NCBI GenBank assembly: GCA_949358305.1
Contig: OX442320.1
Span: forward strand, 12,044,259-12,108,258
DNA: 64,000 bases
Source of the DNA: Strigamia acuminata
Lineage: Eukaryota > Arthropoda > Chilopoda > Geophilomorpha > Linotaeniidae
Reading direction: 5' to 3'
Shown here: piece by piece, positions 25,472 to 36,345 of the stretch
Numbering within the stretch: the first letter of the stretch is position 1
Layout: every line of letters begins with the position of its first letter
Notes under the pieces: model-generated
Databases searched by the model: none
What the model was told of the DNA's origin: nothing
The model's input: the letters and a program-made list of their open reading frames with translations, nothing else
Made by a program: the position numbers and the translations under genes

Positions 25472-28187
25472 ATGGAGGAAACGAAAGTTATCTACCACAT
25501 CGACGATGAAGAAACGCCCTACCTGGTCAAACTACCCGTTGCGCCCGTTCAGGTCACTTTGGCCGACTTCAAGAATTTTCTCAATCGACCAACCTACAAA
25601 TTCTTCTTCAAGTCCATGGACGACGATTTCGGGTGAGTCGCTCTCGCTCTCTCTGTGCTCACATTTGAATATTATTCGTTCGTTCGTTCGTTCGATAGGG
25701 TCGTCAAAGAAGAAATTGTAGATGACGATGCGAAGTTGCCTTTATTCAACGGAAGAGTCGTTTCGTGGGTGAGTAAAGGAAAGGAAAAAATGCAGGAGGA
25801 GGAGAAAATAAATTGTGATTGTTTTGGCAGCTGGTGTCGACGGATGGAAGCAACGTGTCCGACGGGACCTCGCAAGGCGCGGACAGCATCGTGAATTCGG
25901 GTATGCGAGTGCCTTTGGAGAGGACCGGGGGAATCGGCGACAGCCGGCCGCCGTCTTTTCAGTAGGGAATTTGAAATTGCATTATGAAATTGATTATTCG
26001 GGTAATAACCGTTCGTTGGCGATTTAGCGCGAATATCATTCAAAACAGTTGTAGTAATTTGGACGACTCGACCTGCACCGACACGGAATCGGCGTTCAGC
26101 GTTCGTCGAGGTAGAAAAAATTAAAATTAAAAAAAAAATTAAAATTAAAATTAAAATTAAAATTTTTTAAATTCTCAGGTCGTCATGCGCACAGACTGAA
26201 TCCTCATCGTGAAAAACAGTACCGAGACGACCTGGGCTACAGGATAAACGGACATAATAAAGCGGAGAGGCACCGCACTAGTCACGGATACGAATCGTCG
26301 TCGATGATGAGCAGCGAAATCGACACGACCAGTTTTCTAGACTCGGAAGACGACACGACCAGCCGAATTTCATCGACCACCGAGCAGAGCAGCGTTTCAA
26401 AAATCCATCCGCGCCACAGACGAAGGCGTCGAAAACACAGACTGCCGCCGATGAGCAGAGTGCGAATTTTGAAAATAATGTTTTTTCATTTAAATTGAAT
26501 TGAATTTAAATTGAATTTGTGTAATTGTTCGTAGACGTCTTCGTTCAGCAGCATAACCGATTCGACCATGTCGCTCAACATCATCACCGTCACCTTGAAC
26601 ATGGAAACGGTGAATTTCCTCGGCATTAGCATCGTGGGACAAAGTAATAAAGGTGGTGATGGTGGAATCTACGTCGGATCCATCATGAAGGGGTAAAAGT
26701 CAAAGAATCACAGAGGCAAAAGATTTTCTATTTTTCTATTTCTTAAGTAATTTTTAAAATTTAAAATTTCTTGAAATAGCGGAGCCGTTGCCTTAGATGG
26801 TCGCGTCGAACCGGGCGATATGATTCTTCAAGTGAATGATATAAACTTCGAAAATATGAGTAATGACGACGCGGTTCGCGTTCTTCGTGAAGTCGTTCAG
26901 AAACCTGGGTAGAATGAATGGAATTTGAAAAATTGAAAATTTGAGTAAATTGAGTAACTGAGTTAATTTCAATGGGACAGACCGATCAAACTGGTGATCG
27001 CCAAGTGCTGGGACCCAAACCCGAAGGCTTATTTCACAATTCCGAGAAGGGAACCGGTCAAACCGATCGACCCTGGCGCTTGGGTCGCGCACACGGCAGC
27101 TATGAGGGGAGATTATCCGGGACGTCCGTCGTCGGTGACTACATTAACCTCTACTAGCTCTTCCATAAACAGTTCCATTCCAGAATCTGAACGTATAAGC
27201 GTTTGTTTTTGTGATTTTTGCTCGTTCTGATTTTGCACGTTTTGATTTAGGACATTACGAGGAAATGCACTTGACCGCGAGCGGCGACATGTTGACCATC
27301 GTGAAGGCAATGGCGGCCCCCGATTCGGAGCTGGAAGTGAGGGACAGAATGTGGTTGAAAATCACCATCCCGAATGCGTTTATCGGTTCCGAAGTGGTCG
27401 ATTGGTTGTTTTCTCACGTGGACGGCTTCTCTGACCGGCGCGACGCTCGCAAGTACGCCAGTCTGATGCTCAAGAGGCATTACATTCGTCATACCGTCAA
27501 CAAGATTACTTTTTCCGAACAGTGCTATTACGTTTTTGGTGATCTGTGCGCAAGTATGTATACGAATACATGCTCATATCTGTAATATATATTTTTGCAA
27601 TTTTTGCAATTTTTCATTTTTTATTTTCCTTCTCTACAGCCATGTCGACGTTGAAATTGCGAGACGACGACACGGCGAGCGAGGCCGACCGCGACATGTT
27701 GGCGCCGCTTCCGCCGCCAACGACCACGTTGCCGTGGGGCTCGCAGATGCCTTACGCCGGCAGTTTCGTGCCACAAACCACCGGTTATTTACCCATGCCG
27801 TTCAGTTACACGAACGAAACGGCGAGTTTTTCCAGTTACGCGAGACCCGAAGGAAGCATGCAAAGTGCCGGTTCAGGTATTGAATTCAGGAATTGAATTC
27901 ATCTTTTACTTATTGGATTTGATTTGATTTGATTTGAAGGTGGAAGCGGTTCCGGCGGTTCGGAGCGCTGCAAGGACAAATTAGACACGAAAGCGTCGAG
28001 CCCGACGAACAGCGGCAGCGACTCGGACGTGCAGAGCCAGCGCAGCATTCGACGAGTGATCGCGGGCAATAATGTGCTCGTGGGTCCAAATCGTTTAGAT
28101 AACATGTCGGGGGATTTGTCCGGCAGTAGACAATCGTTCCGGATGGCGATGGGGAATCCATGTGAGTTTTTTATCGATATCATGTGA
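25472..28187 (+). CDS. DVL: Dishevelled (11 exons, 670 aa)
   Basis: Scaffold that relays Frizzled signals to canonical Wnt and planar-polarity branches. Exons: 25472-25632, 25699-25768, 25831-25961, 26028-26110, 26179-26459, 26535-26692, 26780-26908, 26981-27192, 27251-27553, 27640-27876, 27940-28187. DIX domain residues 1-85 ([20 protein letters not shown]); [15 protein letters not shown] linker; basic [13 protein letters not shown] about 250-340 ([40 protein letters not shown]); DEP about 425-495 ([31 protein letters not shown]). It ends [19 protein letters not shown], the conserved Dvl C-terminus that folds back on the PDZ domain. A strong splice donor overlaps that terminus (see the alternative terminal exon). 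One gene is expected in invertebrates; vertebrates have three. Confidence 0.97.
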
Positions 28188-28354
28188 TGGGCGAATAAAA
28201 CTAAAAGGAAAACAAAAAGTGACAACCAGATTCAATTCAATTCTCTTTCTTCTCCATTATTCGCCATTATCCATATGTTTGCGTTCCCTATTGAATTTGC
28301 ACGTTTCTTGAGTCTGTCCGCTCCGCTCTTAATGATCTTTTTTCTGCTTTTTAG

Positions 28355-28404
28355 TGGAAGATGACATCCTAGCGTATCGCTTCTCCGATAAGAACGTTGT
28401 GTAG
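28355..28404 (+). CDS. Possible alternative terminal exon of Dishevelled
   Basis: If the donor CCAT|GTGAGT (intron from 28162) is used with the acceptor CTGCTTTTTAG ending at 28354, the protein ends ..MGNPLEDDILAYRFSDKNVV instead of ..[12 protein letters not shown]. The joint is in frame, with a good polypyrimidine tract. AATAAA at 28683-28688 serves both forms. No expression evidence is available here. Confidence 0.4.
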
Positions 28405-28784
28405 TTGTCTCCTGTCACTAACAATCGCCTTCTTTCGCTAAGATGTGTCTGTGAATGAATCTTACTACCGCTATAAAGACATTTTTTAAGATTATCATTA
28501 TAATTATTATTATTATTATTATTATATTTTATACCTTTGTTGTTGTTGTTTTTATTTTTTATTTCTTTTTCTTTTGAGAACATGAAGTGCATGCGTGACA
28601 TTTTACCAGTTTTTTCTTGATTTGTATGTACGAGAACGATTTTCTAGGGTTTTTTAATTTTTGTATTCGATTTTCGTGTCGAAATAAATTCCTCTAGTGT
28701 CATTTTACGTCTTTTTATTTGTATATACGAAGCACAAGTTTTTTTTAGACAAAGAGTTTATTATTTTTATTTTTATTCTTATTT

Positions 28785-29852
28785 TTATTTCAATTTCTCG
28801 ATCATTTTCATCATCATTTCAGTCATGAGTTTCTGAAGTCCTCGTTCCTTTTCCCATCGGTTCTCTTCGATCGCCAGTTGTCGTTCTTGCAGATCCAAAC
28901 GTCGGTTTTCGAGCTCTAGACGTTTCTCCTCTAGTTCGCGATCAATTTCTAGTTTTTTCTCCAAGTAATCCAAACTCGGGTCCAGTTTTATTCGCTGAGA
29001 ATCAATTTTTGTCCGTTCCAAGTACTCGTAGCCGCCCTGCTCCACTTTGAGGCGTTTCATGCACGGTTCTTCCGACGACGATTGCATCGGCGACGGCGAT
29101 TCGTTGGCGAATGACGTGTTCGACTCGTCGGCTGAAAACCGAACGGAACCAAAACACATTTCAGTAATACTGTTTGCAATTTTTTAATAATAATTTCAAT
29201 GAATCCTTTTAAAAAATTCATACTGCCTTCGATTATAATTGGAAAATTGCCGTTAAAAGACGCTTCGTTTATGTGCATCGCCACAATTCCATCGCTGTCT
29301 TGCGGTTCCGGGAGTTGGTGCGGAATAATGTGTCTGCTTTTGTACTTCCTTTTATCTTTGTCAAGTTTCTCGTAATTAACCCATAACGCTAATAAATCGT
29401 CCAATAAAATACATTTTGTCGTTTTTTCGTAATCTTTTCCAGATCTGAAAACATGCAATGTTTTCATTTAAAAAAAAAAATAAAAATAAAAATAAAATTT
29501 ATTTCTTACTTGTTTAATTCCTTGCTACGGAAAGAACGATGTGCGGCGATGAGAGGAAGAGTATGTTCTTGAAGTGTGCGCAAACTACACTCGTGAAATC
29601 TGCGGAAAGGTGGTACATTTCGGGATTTATGTTTTTTCATTTTGTTTATTTATTTTTTGCTGATTGTTCGAAGTACCTTTCGTTCTCCAGCCGTAGATTG
29701 AGCAGTATAGTGTTCCAAAAATCACGGAGTGACCCTTGAACTCCGTCTTGCAGAACGTGAATTAACGTTTCTAAAACCATTTCGTCCTCGGATGTCTTGA
29801 ATCGGAATCGCGTTGTTTTGTTGTTGCTCATTTTGTGGATTTCGGTCACCAT
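28785..29852 (-). CDS. Unrecognised protein with C-terminal coiled coil (4 exons, 277 aa)
   Basis: I do not recognise a family. Exons in transcript order: 29677-29852, 29510-29599, 29224-29444, 28785-29131; frames close and splice sites are good. The N-terminal half is a compact helical-looking segment (EDEMVLETLIHVLQDGVQGSLRDF..., CILLDDLLALWVNYEKLDKDKRKYKSR) that recalls the Myb/SANT-like or MADF modules common in transposon-derived proteins, but this is only an impression. The C-terminal 75 residues are highly charged coiled coil (KKLEIDRELEEKRLELENRR, EKERGLQKLMTEMMMKMIEK). A Ser-rich acidic linker (SPSPMQSSSEEP) and basic KRLK joint suggest a nuclear protein. A minus-strand AATAAA at 28757-28762 lies 23 bp past the stop. 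Its start is 443 bp from that of FLII on the other strand. Confidence 0.7.
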
Positions 29853-30294
29853 TTCTTGCGTAGATCACGTAAGAGAAGCTCTAACGTCAAATTTAGCGTT
29901 TAGAGTCCTCTAACGGGGAAAAAAGAAATTTTACCAAGTTTTGGGAATCGATTTATTTGCTCAATTATTCGCTTTAAATATCGTTTTCTTTTTCATACGG
30001 AATTTGCATTTTGGACTTTACGTTATCTCCTCTCCTAACGAGTTAAAGTGTCATCTATTTATTAATAGTTTTTTTTTCCTTTTTTTTTTTATTCTTTTTT
30101 TTTCTTTTTAGTATTTTTTGGAAGAAGGAGGCGAAACGAGTCGTCGGAGAACGTGAAATTCCAACTTATTTTTATAGAAACTTGAAGAAAAATCAAAATC
30201 AAAATCAAAATACTAATACTAAGATCATTCATTAGATGGCGGTACGCTTTAAAACGGTATCGGTCTCGAGGTAGAGAACATTACTCGAGCGAAA
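29853..30294. promoter_or_regulatory. Divergent promoter region between the unknown gene and FLII
   Basis: 442 bp without coding signal; includes a T-rich run (about 30069-30118). No clear core-promoter motif was identified. Confidence 0.4.
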
Positions 30295-33200
30295 ATGGCA
30301 GCGACGGGAGTGCTCCCGTTCGTCCGAGGAGTGGATTTCTCCCGAAACCATTTTGAAGTAAGTTTGACGTGAGGGGTAAGCGTGTCATGATATTAATTCA
30401 ATGAATTATTCGTGTAGGAAGACCTTTTCCCGAAAGCCGTGAGTGACATGGCCGGACTTCGATGGCTTAAACTGAACAAAACTCAGCTCGAGTGGATCCC
30501 CGAAGAAATCGGACGACTACAGAAACTCGTAGAGAAATGAATCGTAAGCGTCGAGTTGAAATGTTGAAATTAATAAATGTTACTCGCAGGAACAATTGTC
30601 GTTGATGCATAATAACTTGGTGACCATTCACGGCGAAGTGACTCAGTTGCCGTGTCTGAGGTCGTTGGTCGCGCGCCACAACAAGATCAAGAGCAGCGGA
30701 ATTCCTCACGAGTTGTTTCAGTTGGAGGAACTTACCGTTTTGGTAACTTTATTTTATTCTTTTTAAATTTAATTAAATTTAATCGAATTCTATTTTTAGG
30801 ATTTCAGTCATAATCAGTTGAAAGAAATTCCAGATTCGTTCGAAAAAGCCAAGTCTTTGCTCGTTTTAAATTTGTGTCACAATAGGTATTTAAGGGAAAT
30901 TTATTTCTTTGGTGTTTCTGGCAATTAATTTTATTTATATTTGTTTAGTATCGAGTCAATCCCGAGCCAATTGTTCGTGAATTTATCCGATTTAATGTAT
31001 CTTAATCTCGCGAATAATAAATTGGGTGAGTAAATGTTAAAACTGTTGCGATTATTCAAATATGAAAATTTAAATGTTTGTTTGTTTTCAGAGTCGATTC
31101 CGCCGCAAATCAGGCGTTTGGTTCATTTGGAGACGCTTATTTTGAATAATAATCCACTTAATCATTTTCAATTGAGGTAAATTATAAGTTTTAAATGTTT
31201 AAAATTCGAAATGCTAAACTTGTTTATTTAAACAGACAATTGCCATCTTTGACGTGCTTGAAAACGCTTCATATGCGAAACACTCAGCGCACCTTGAGTA
31301 ACATCCCGACCACGATGGATACGTTGGAGAACATACAAGGTAGGTTTTGAATAAATTGTTTGAATTTTAATGTAATAAATGATCGATTGATTTCTGTTGT
31401 CGTACAGATTTGGACCTTTCGTACAATGATCTTCCGCGGATACCCGACGCATTGTACACATTTATTAATCTGAAGAAACTGAATTTAAGTCACAATTGTA
31501 TTTGCGAAGTGCCAAATCAAATCGAAAGTTGGAAAAATTTGGAAACCTTGAATTTATCGAGTAATTCGTTAACGTCCTTACCGGTAATCAAAGTCGAAAC
31601 GGCTCGAGTATGATGAAATAACAATGTTTTTGATGCCTTTGTTGTTGTCAGGCGGCGCTGTGTAAAATCACGAGTTTGAAACGACTTTATATCAATGAAA
31701 ACAAGCTGGATTTCGAAGGAATTCCGTCGGGAGTGGGCAAACTGTACAATCTAGAAGTGTTTATGGCCGCCGACAACAACTTGGAAATGATACCCGAAGG
31801 ATTGTGCCGGTGCGGGCGCTTGAAGAAATTGGTGCTCGCTCGAAACCGGCTCATCACTTTGCCGGACACTATTCATTTGCTCACCGACATGGATGTAACA
31901 ATCAAATTTATCTTTCGGTTTAAAATTTAATTTAAATAAAAGCATTTCTTTTTTCTTAGATTGTGGATTTGAAAGATAACCCGGACATGGTGATGCCACC
32001 GAAACCGTCGGAATTGGAGCGGACGGGAAGCGGCATGGAATATTACAACATTGACTTCTCGCTCGGAACTCAGTTGCGCTTGGCCGGCGCCGCGCCCGTT
32101 GTTTCTGCGCAGATGCAAGGTATTCGTTTTGTAAATTTGCAAATTTGCAATTTTGTTTGTTTTATTCTTGAGGAAAAGCGATAATCGAATTTTTCATTTA
32201 TTTATTTATTTATTTTGTGCGAGTAAAATTTGTTTATTTTAGATAGGTGTTGGCGATTTTCGCATTATGTCGGTAAGATATGTAAAGTGTGCGCGTTTTT
32301 AACGCCTGTTTGACGTAGTTAGGCCTAACACGCATGACGATGCGAAGTTTTGTCCATTTATTTTTGTTTTTACTTTTATTTATTTATTTTTTATGGTATT
32401 TAATTGGGTTATTTATTGTTTGCTGCTCGTCTTTTTTTCAAATGTAGCGCCGAGTAAGGACCCAATCGCGAGGAAAATGAGAATGAGGCGACGGAGGGAA
32501 GGTGAAGCGGACAGCGACCAAGCCAAGATATTAAAGGGGATGACCGACATTGCGCTGAACAAGGATAAAAACCAAGAGGAAAAAATGGAATCTCTGAAGT
32601 GAGCGACGAAATAATTGTTGTATTTTTTTTTTAATTTTAATTTCAATATAAATTGCAGGCCCAAAAGGTGGGACGAGGCGCTGGAAAAGCCGGCTTTGGA
32701 TTACGCGGACTTTTTCGAAGACGACGTTGGACAGATTCCGGGGCTGACGTGTTGGGAGATCGAGAATTTCGTGCCGAATTTGGTGGAAGACGTTCTGGTG
32801 GGCAAATTCTACGAAGGCGATTGCTACATCGTGTTGAAAACGATTGTGGACGACGGCAATTCGTTGAGCTGGCACATATTTTACTGGATAGGGGAGAAAA
32901 CGACACTAGACAAGAAGGCGTGCGCCGCCATCCACGCCGTGCATTTGCGCAATTTCTTGGGCGCTCAGTGCAGGACCATCAGGGAGGAGCAGGGCGACGA
33001 AAGCGACGAGTTTTTGGATTTGTTTCCGATGGAAATCACGTACATCGAGGGCGGTCGAACCGCCAGCGGATTTTTTACCATCGAAGAAAACGTACAAGAA
33101 AATAAAATACAAAATGGAGAAGAAGTAAATTTATTAATTTTCTTTTTTTTTTGAAGGAACATATCACGAAAATGTATCGATTGCATCCGAACAACTCGCA

Positions 33201-35873
33201 AATTCACATGGAACACGTAAATGATTGAATTAAATTGTTTATTTAATTGGTTTTGTAAAAGTGTTTTGTAGATTGCTCTGGACGTGACGTCGCTCGATCC
33301 GCGCTACATTTTTTTGGTGGACGAAGGCCACACGATTTACCTGTGGTACGGGTCGAAGGCGCAAGGGGTTTTGCGATCCAAGTCGAGGCTGTTGGCGGAG
33401 AAAATCAACAAACACGAGCGGAAAAACAAGGCGGAGATTATCATGATCCAAGAGGGAATGGAAACCGTCGATTTTTGGGATCTTGTGAACGTGGCGGAAA
33501 GCGAGATGCCGAAACCGAGCGCCCGGGAGCACGTGGCCGACGATTTCAGCAAGCCGGCCCCGAGATTGTACCAGATCGGATTGGGCATGGGGTACTTGGA
33601 GCTGCCTCAAATCGAAGTCGGGCGTAAACTCGTGCAGACGATGCTGCGCACGAAAAACGTCTACATTCTCGATTGCTATTCCGATTTGTTCGTTTGGTAA
33701 TTGACAATATTATAGAATTTAAATTTGTAATATTTAATATTTTTTATTTTTTGTTTGCTAAGGATTGGGCGCAAATCGACGCGGTTGGTGAGAGCCGCGG
33801 CGTTGAAGTTGTCTCAGGAATTGTGTTTCATGCTAGACAGACCCGAACACGCGGTCGTGAATCGTATCTTAGAGGGGTCGGTTTGAGTTTTGCTTTTACC
33901 TTTCTTTTGATTTGAGAGTATTGAGACTTAAATTGTGAACGTTTGGACATTTAGAACCGAAACGCAAGCGTTTAAATGCAAATTTGTCGGCTGGGACGAC
34001 GTGATCGCGGTGGATTTCACGCGCACGGCGGAATCCGTGGCGCGCACGGGCGCGGACTTGAAGAAATGGATGTCGACGCAGGAAACCAAAGTGGATTTGT
34101 CCGCTCTGTTCATGTCGCGTCAACCACCCATGAGCCTCGACGAAGCCGTAAGAGTTTCTGCTGCACTTTTGTCCATTTTCATTTTTCATGTTTGTTCTAG
34201 TGCCAACTGATGGAGGAATGGAACGAGGATTTGGACACGATGGAGTCGTTCGTGCTCGAGGGGAAGAAGTTTGTGCGCCTGCCGGAGCAGGAACACGGCC
34301 ACTTCTTCAGCGGCGAATGCTACGTGTTTTTGTGTCGCTACTGGGTGCCGATGGAACTTCCGGAGGACGTGGCGGAGGAGGATCTGGACGACGAGCAGGT
34401 GGAAGACGATTATCGATGCGTCGTTTATTTCTGGCAGGGAAGGGACGCCGGCAACATGGGCTGGCTCACCTTCACCTTCAGTTTGCAGAAGAAGTTCGAG
34501 TCGCTGTTCGGGGACAAGTTGGAGGTTCTGAGGACGCACCAGCAGCAGGAGAACTTGAAGTTCATGTCGCATTTCAAGAGGAAGTTCGTTATTCGGCAGG
34601 GGAAGAGGAACGACGTCGAAAGGGTTTCGCAAACCGAGTTTTTCCACGTGCGCTCGAATGGGAGTCTCTTGTGCACTCGTTGCGTACAGGTTGGCAATTG
34701 GGATGGTGCAAAGGGAGACAACCCCCTATTGTTTTAATTCTTCTTTTTGTTTTTTCTTTTTATTAGATTACTCCCAGCGCGGCAAATCTTAATTCTGCTT
34801 TTTGGTATTCATCTCGAGGCCCCGAACTCTAAAAAATTATTATTTTCCGGGAGAAATATTGACATTTTGTTGCAAATAATCATAATTTTGGAGGGAAAAA
34901 TATCAATATTCCGGGGAAAACATCGATTTTTTGGGGAAAATATCGATTTTTCGGGGAACCATCGAATTTTGGGATAATATCGATTTTTTAGGCATTGTAC
35001 TCAATTTGTCGGCAAAATAATAACTTTTTGAGGGGTGTTTTTTGTCCACACTGTTTACTTGATAAATTAATCGATTGAATGGATTGATTTGTTTGTTGAA
35101 GCTACATTTTGAAAGTGCCATTTGAAAACGCGGATACTTCGGGAATGGTGTATTCGTGGATCGGGAAAAAGGCGGACGCTGACATGTCGCGGCTGACGGA
35201 GGACATTGCGCGGAACACTTTTCAAGAAAATTATTGCCACCAAGTAATCAACGAGGGCGAAGAACCGGAGAACTTTTTCTGGGTCGGATTGGGCGGCAAG
35301 AAACCTTACGACACGGTAAGCGCCGTATTGTTTAAATAAATGTTTTATTCATATTTAAAAAAGAAAACAAACAAACAAAAAATGTAAATTGTGTGTAGAA
35401 TGCAATTTACATGCAACACAGTCGTTTGTTCCGCTGCTCGAACGAGAAGGGATTTTTCACCGTTTCCGAAAAATGTTCAGATTTTTGCCAGGTAAATTTT
35501 AATTTTAATTTTAATTTTAATTTTAGTGTACGATTAAATTGTCGTTAAAATAGGATGATTTGGCCGACGACGACATGATGGTCCTCGATAACGGCGAACA
35601 AGTGTTTTTGTGGATCGGAACGCGTTGCAGCGACGTGGAGATCAAACTGGCGTACAAAAGCGCGCAGGTGAGTCGAGTGGTTCGATTTTTCTTTTCCGTT
35701 GTCGCAACGAGATGATTAAATTTTGTTTCGTACTTCAGGTGTACATACAAAATTTAAGAATCAAACAGCCCGGAAGACGGAGAAATTTGTTTCTTACGCT
35801 GAAAGGCAAAGAATCGCATCGGTTCACCAAATGTTTCCACGGGTGGGGGAAGCACAAAACCGTCGTCGGCTGA
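30295..35873 (+). CDS. FLII: Flightless-1 (22 exons, 1238 aa)
   Basis: Actin-binding gelsolin-family protein and nuclear-receptor coactivator; its LRR half binds partners such as LRRFIPs and Ras-like proteins. Exons: 30295-30357, 30418-30528, 30590-30742, 30800-30885, 30949-31025, 31092-31176, 31236-31339, 31408-31583, 31652-31894, 31960-32119, 32448-32598, 32659-33091, 33157-33216, 33272-33696, 33763-33876, 33955-34147, 34201-34689, 34767-34804, 35102-35315, 35399-35491, 35554-35667, 35739-35873. Residues 1 to about 390 are leucine-rich repeats ([47 protein letters not shown]). The linker holds [10 protein letters not shown]. Six gelsolin-like segments follow from about 480 ([73 protein letters not shown]). 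Length is close to human (1269). AATAAA at 35962-35967. Confidence 0.96.
34805..35101 (+). repeat. Degenerate tandem AT-rich repeat in a FLII intron
   Basis: This intron is long for the gene (297 bp) and holds several diverged copies of a roughly 20-bp unit around TATCGATTTTTCGGGG (about 34840-35000). It is non-coding. Confidence 0.6.
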
Positions 35874-36148
35874 TAACGAAATGATAATGAAATGATGATT
35901 ATTTGTTTCGTTTCTTTTAATTTATTCAGAGAGTGGGGCGGAGAAAAGAAAAGAATTAAAAAATAAAAGTGTTTTTGCTTAAAAAGTTGTTGTTTTATTC
36001 ACTCGTTTTCTCGCTTTTACTTTTCAGGCAATTGTATGCATACAATGCGTTACGTGTGTGTTTGTGTGAATTTATAATTATCAGATTTGGCGTGTTGAAA
36101 ACTCCCCCGGGTGTAAATAAATTACGTCATACAAAGGCCCCTTGCATA

Positions 36149-36342
36149 GAGTTGGATGCAACGGGAGCAGCGGAGCACTCTACGAATTCAACCAGAATAA
36201 GTGGATCGATTTTGCCAGTTTCACGGCCGTCGCATTCCACGCGCAACATCCGTCGGGATATGTCATGCTGGTTGCTGCTGCCCGAGCCCGAGCCCGAGCC
36301 CGAGCCCAAACGCGGAGCGACGACGACGACCAGCGCTCACGG
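36149..36342 (+). other. Candidate isolated exon in a GC-rich patch
   Basis: GC-rich relative to surroundings, ends at a strong donor (CTCACG|GTAAGT) and is preceded by an acceptor-like CTTGCATAG. Open in at least two plus frames; one reads GALYEFNQNKWIDFASFTAV followed by an Ala/Arg dipeptide run from a GAGCCC hexamer repeat (36283-36306). I do not recognise the product and see no partner exon, so it could equally be a UTR exon or a simple-sequence expansion. Confidence 0.25.
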
Positions 36343-36345
36343 TAA

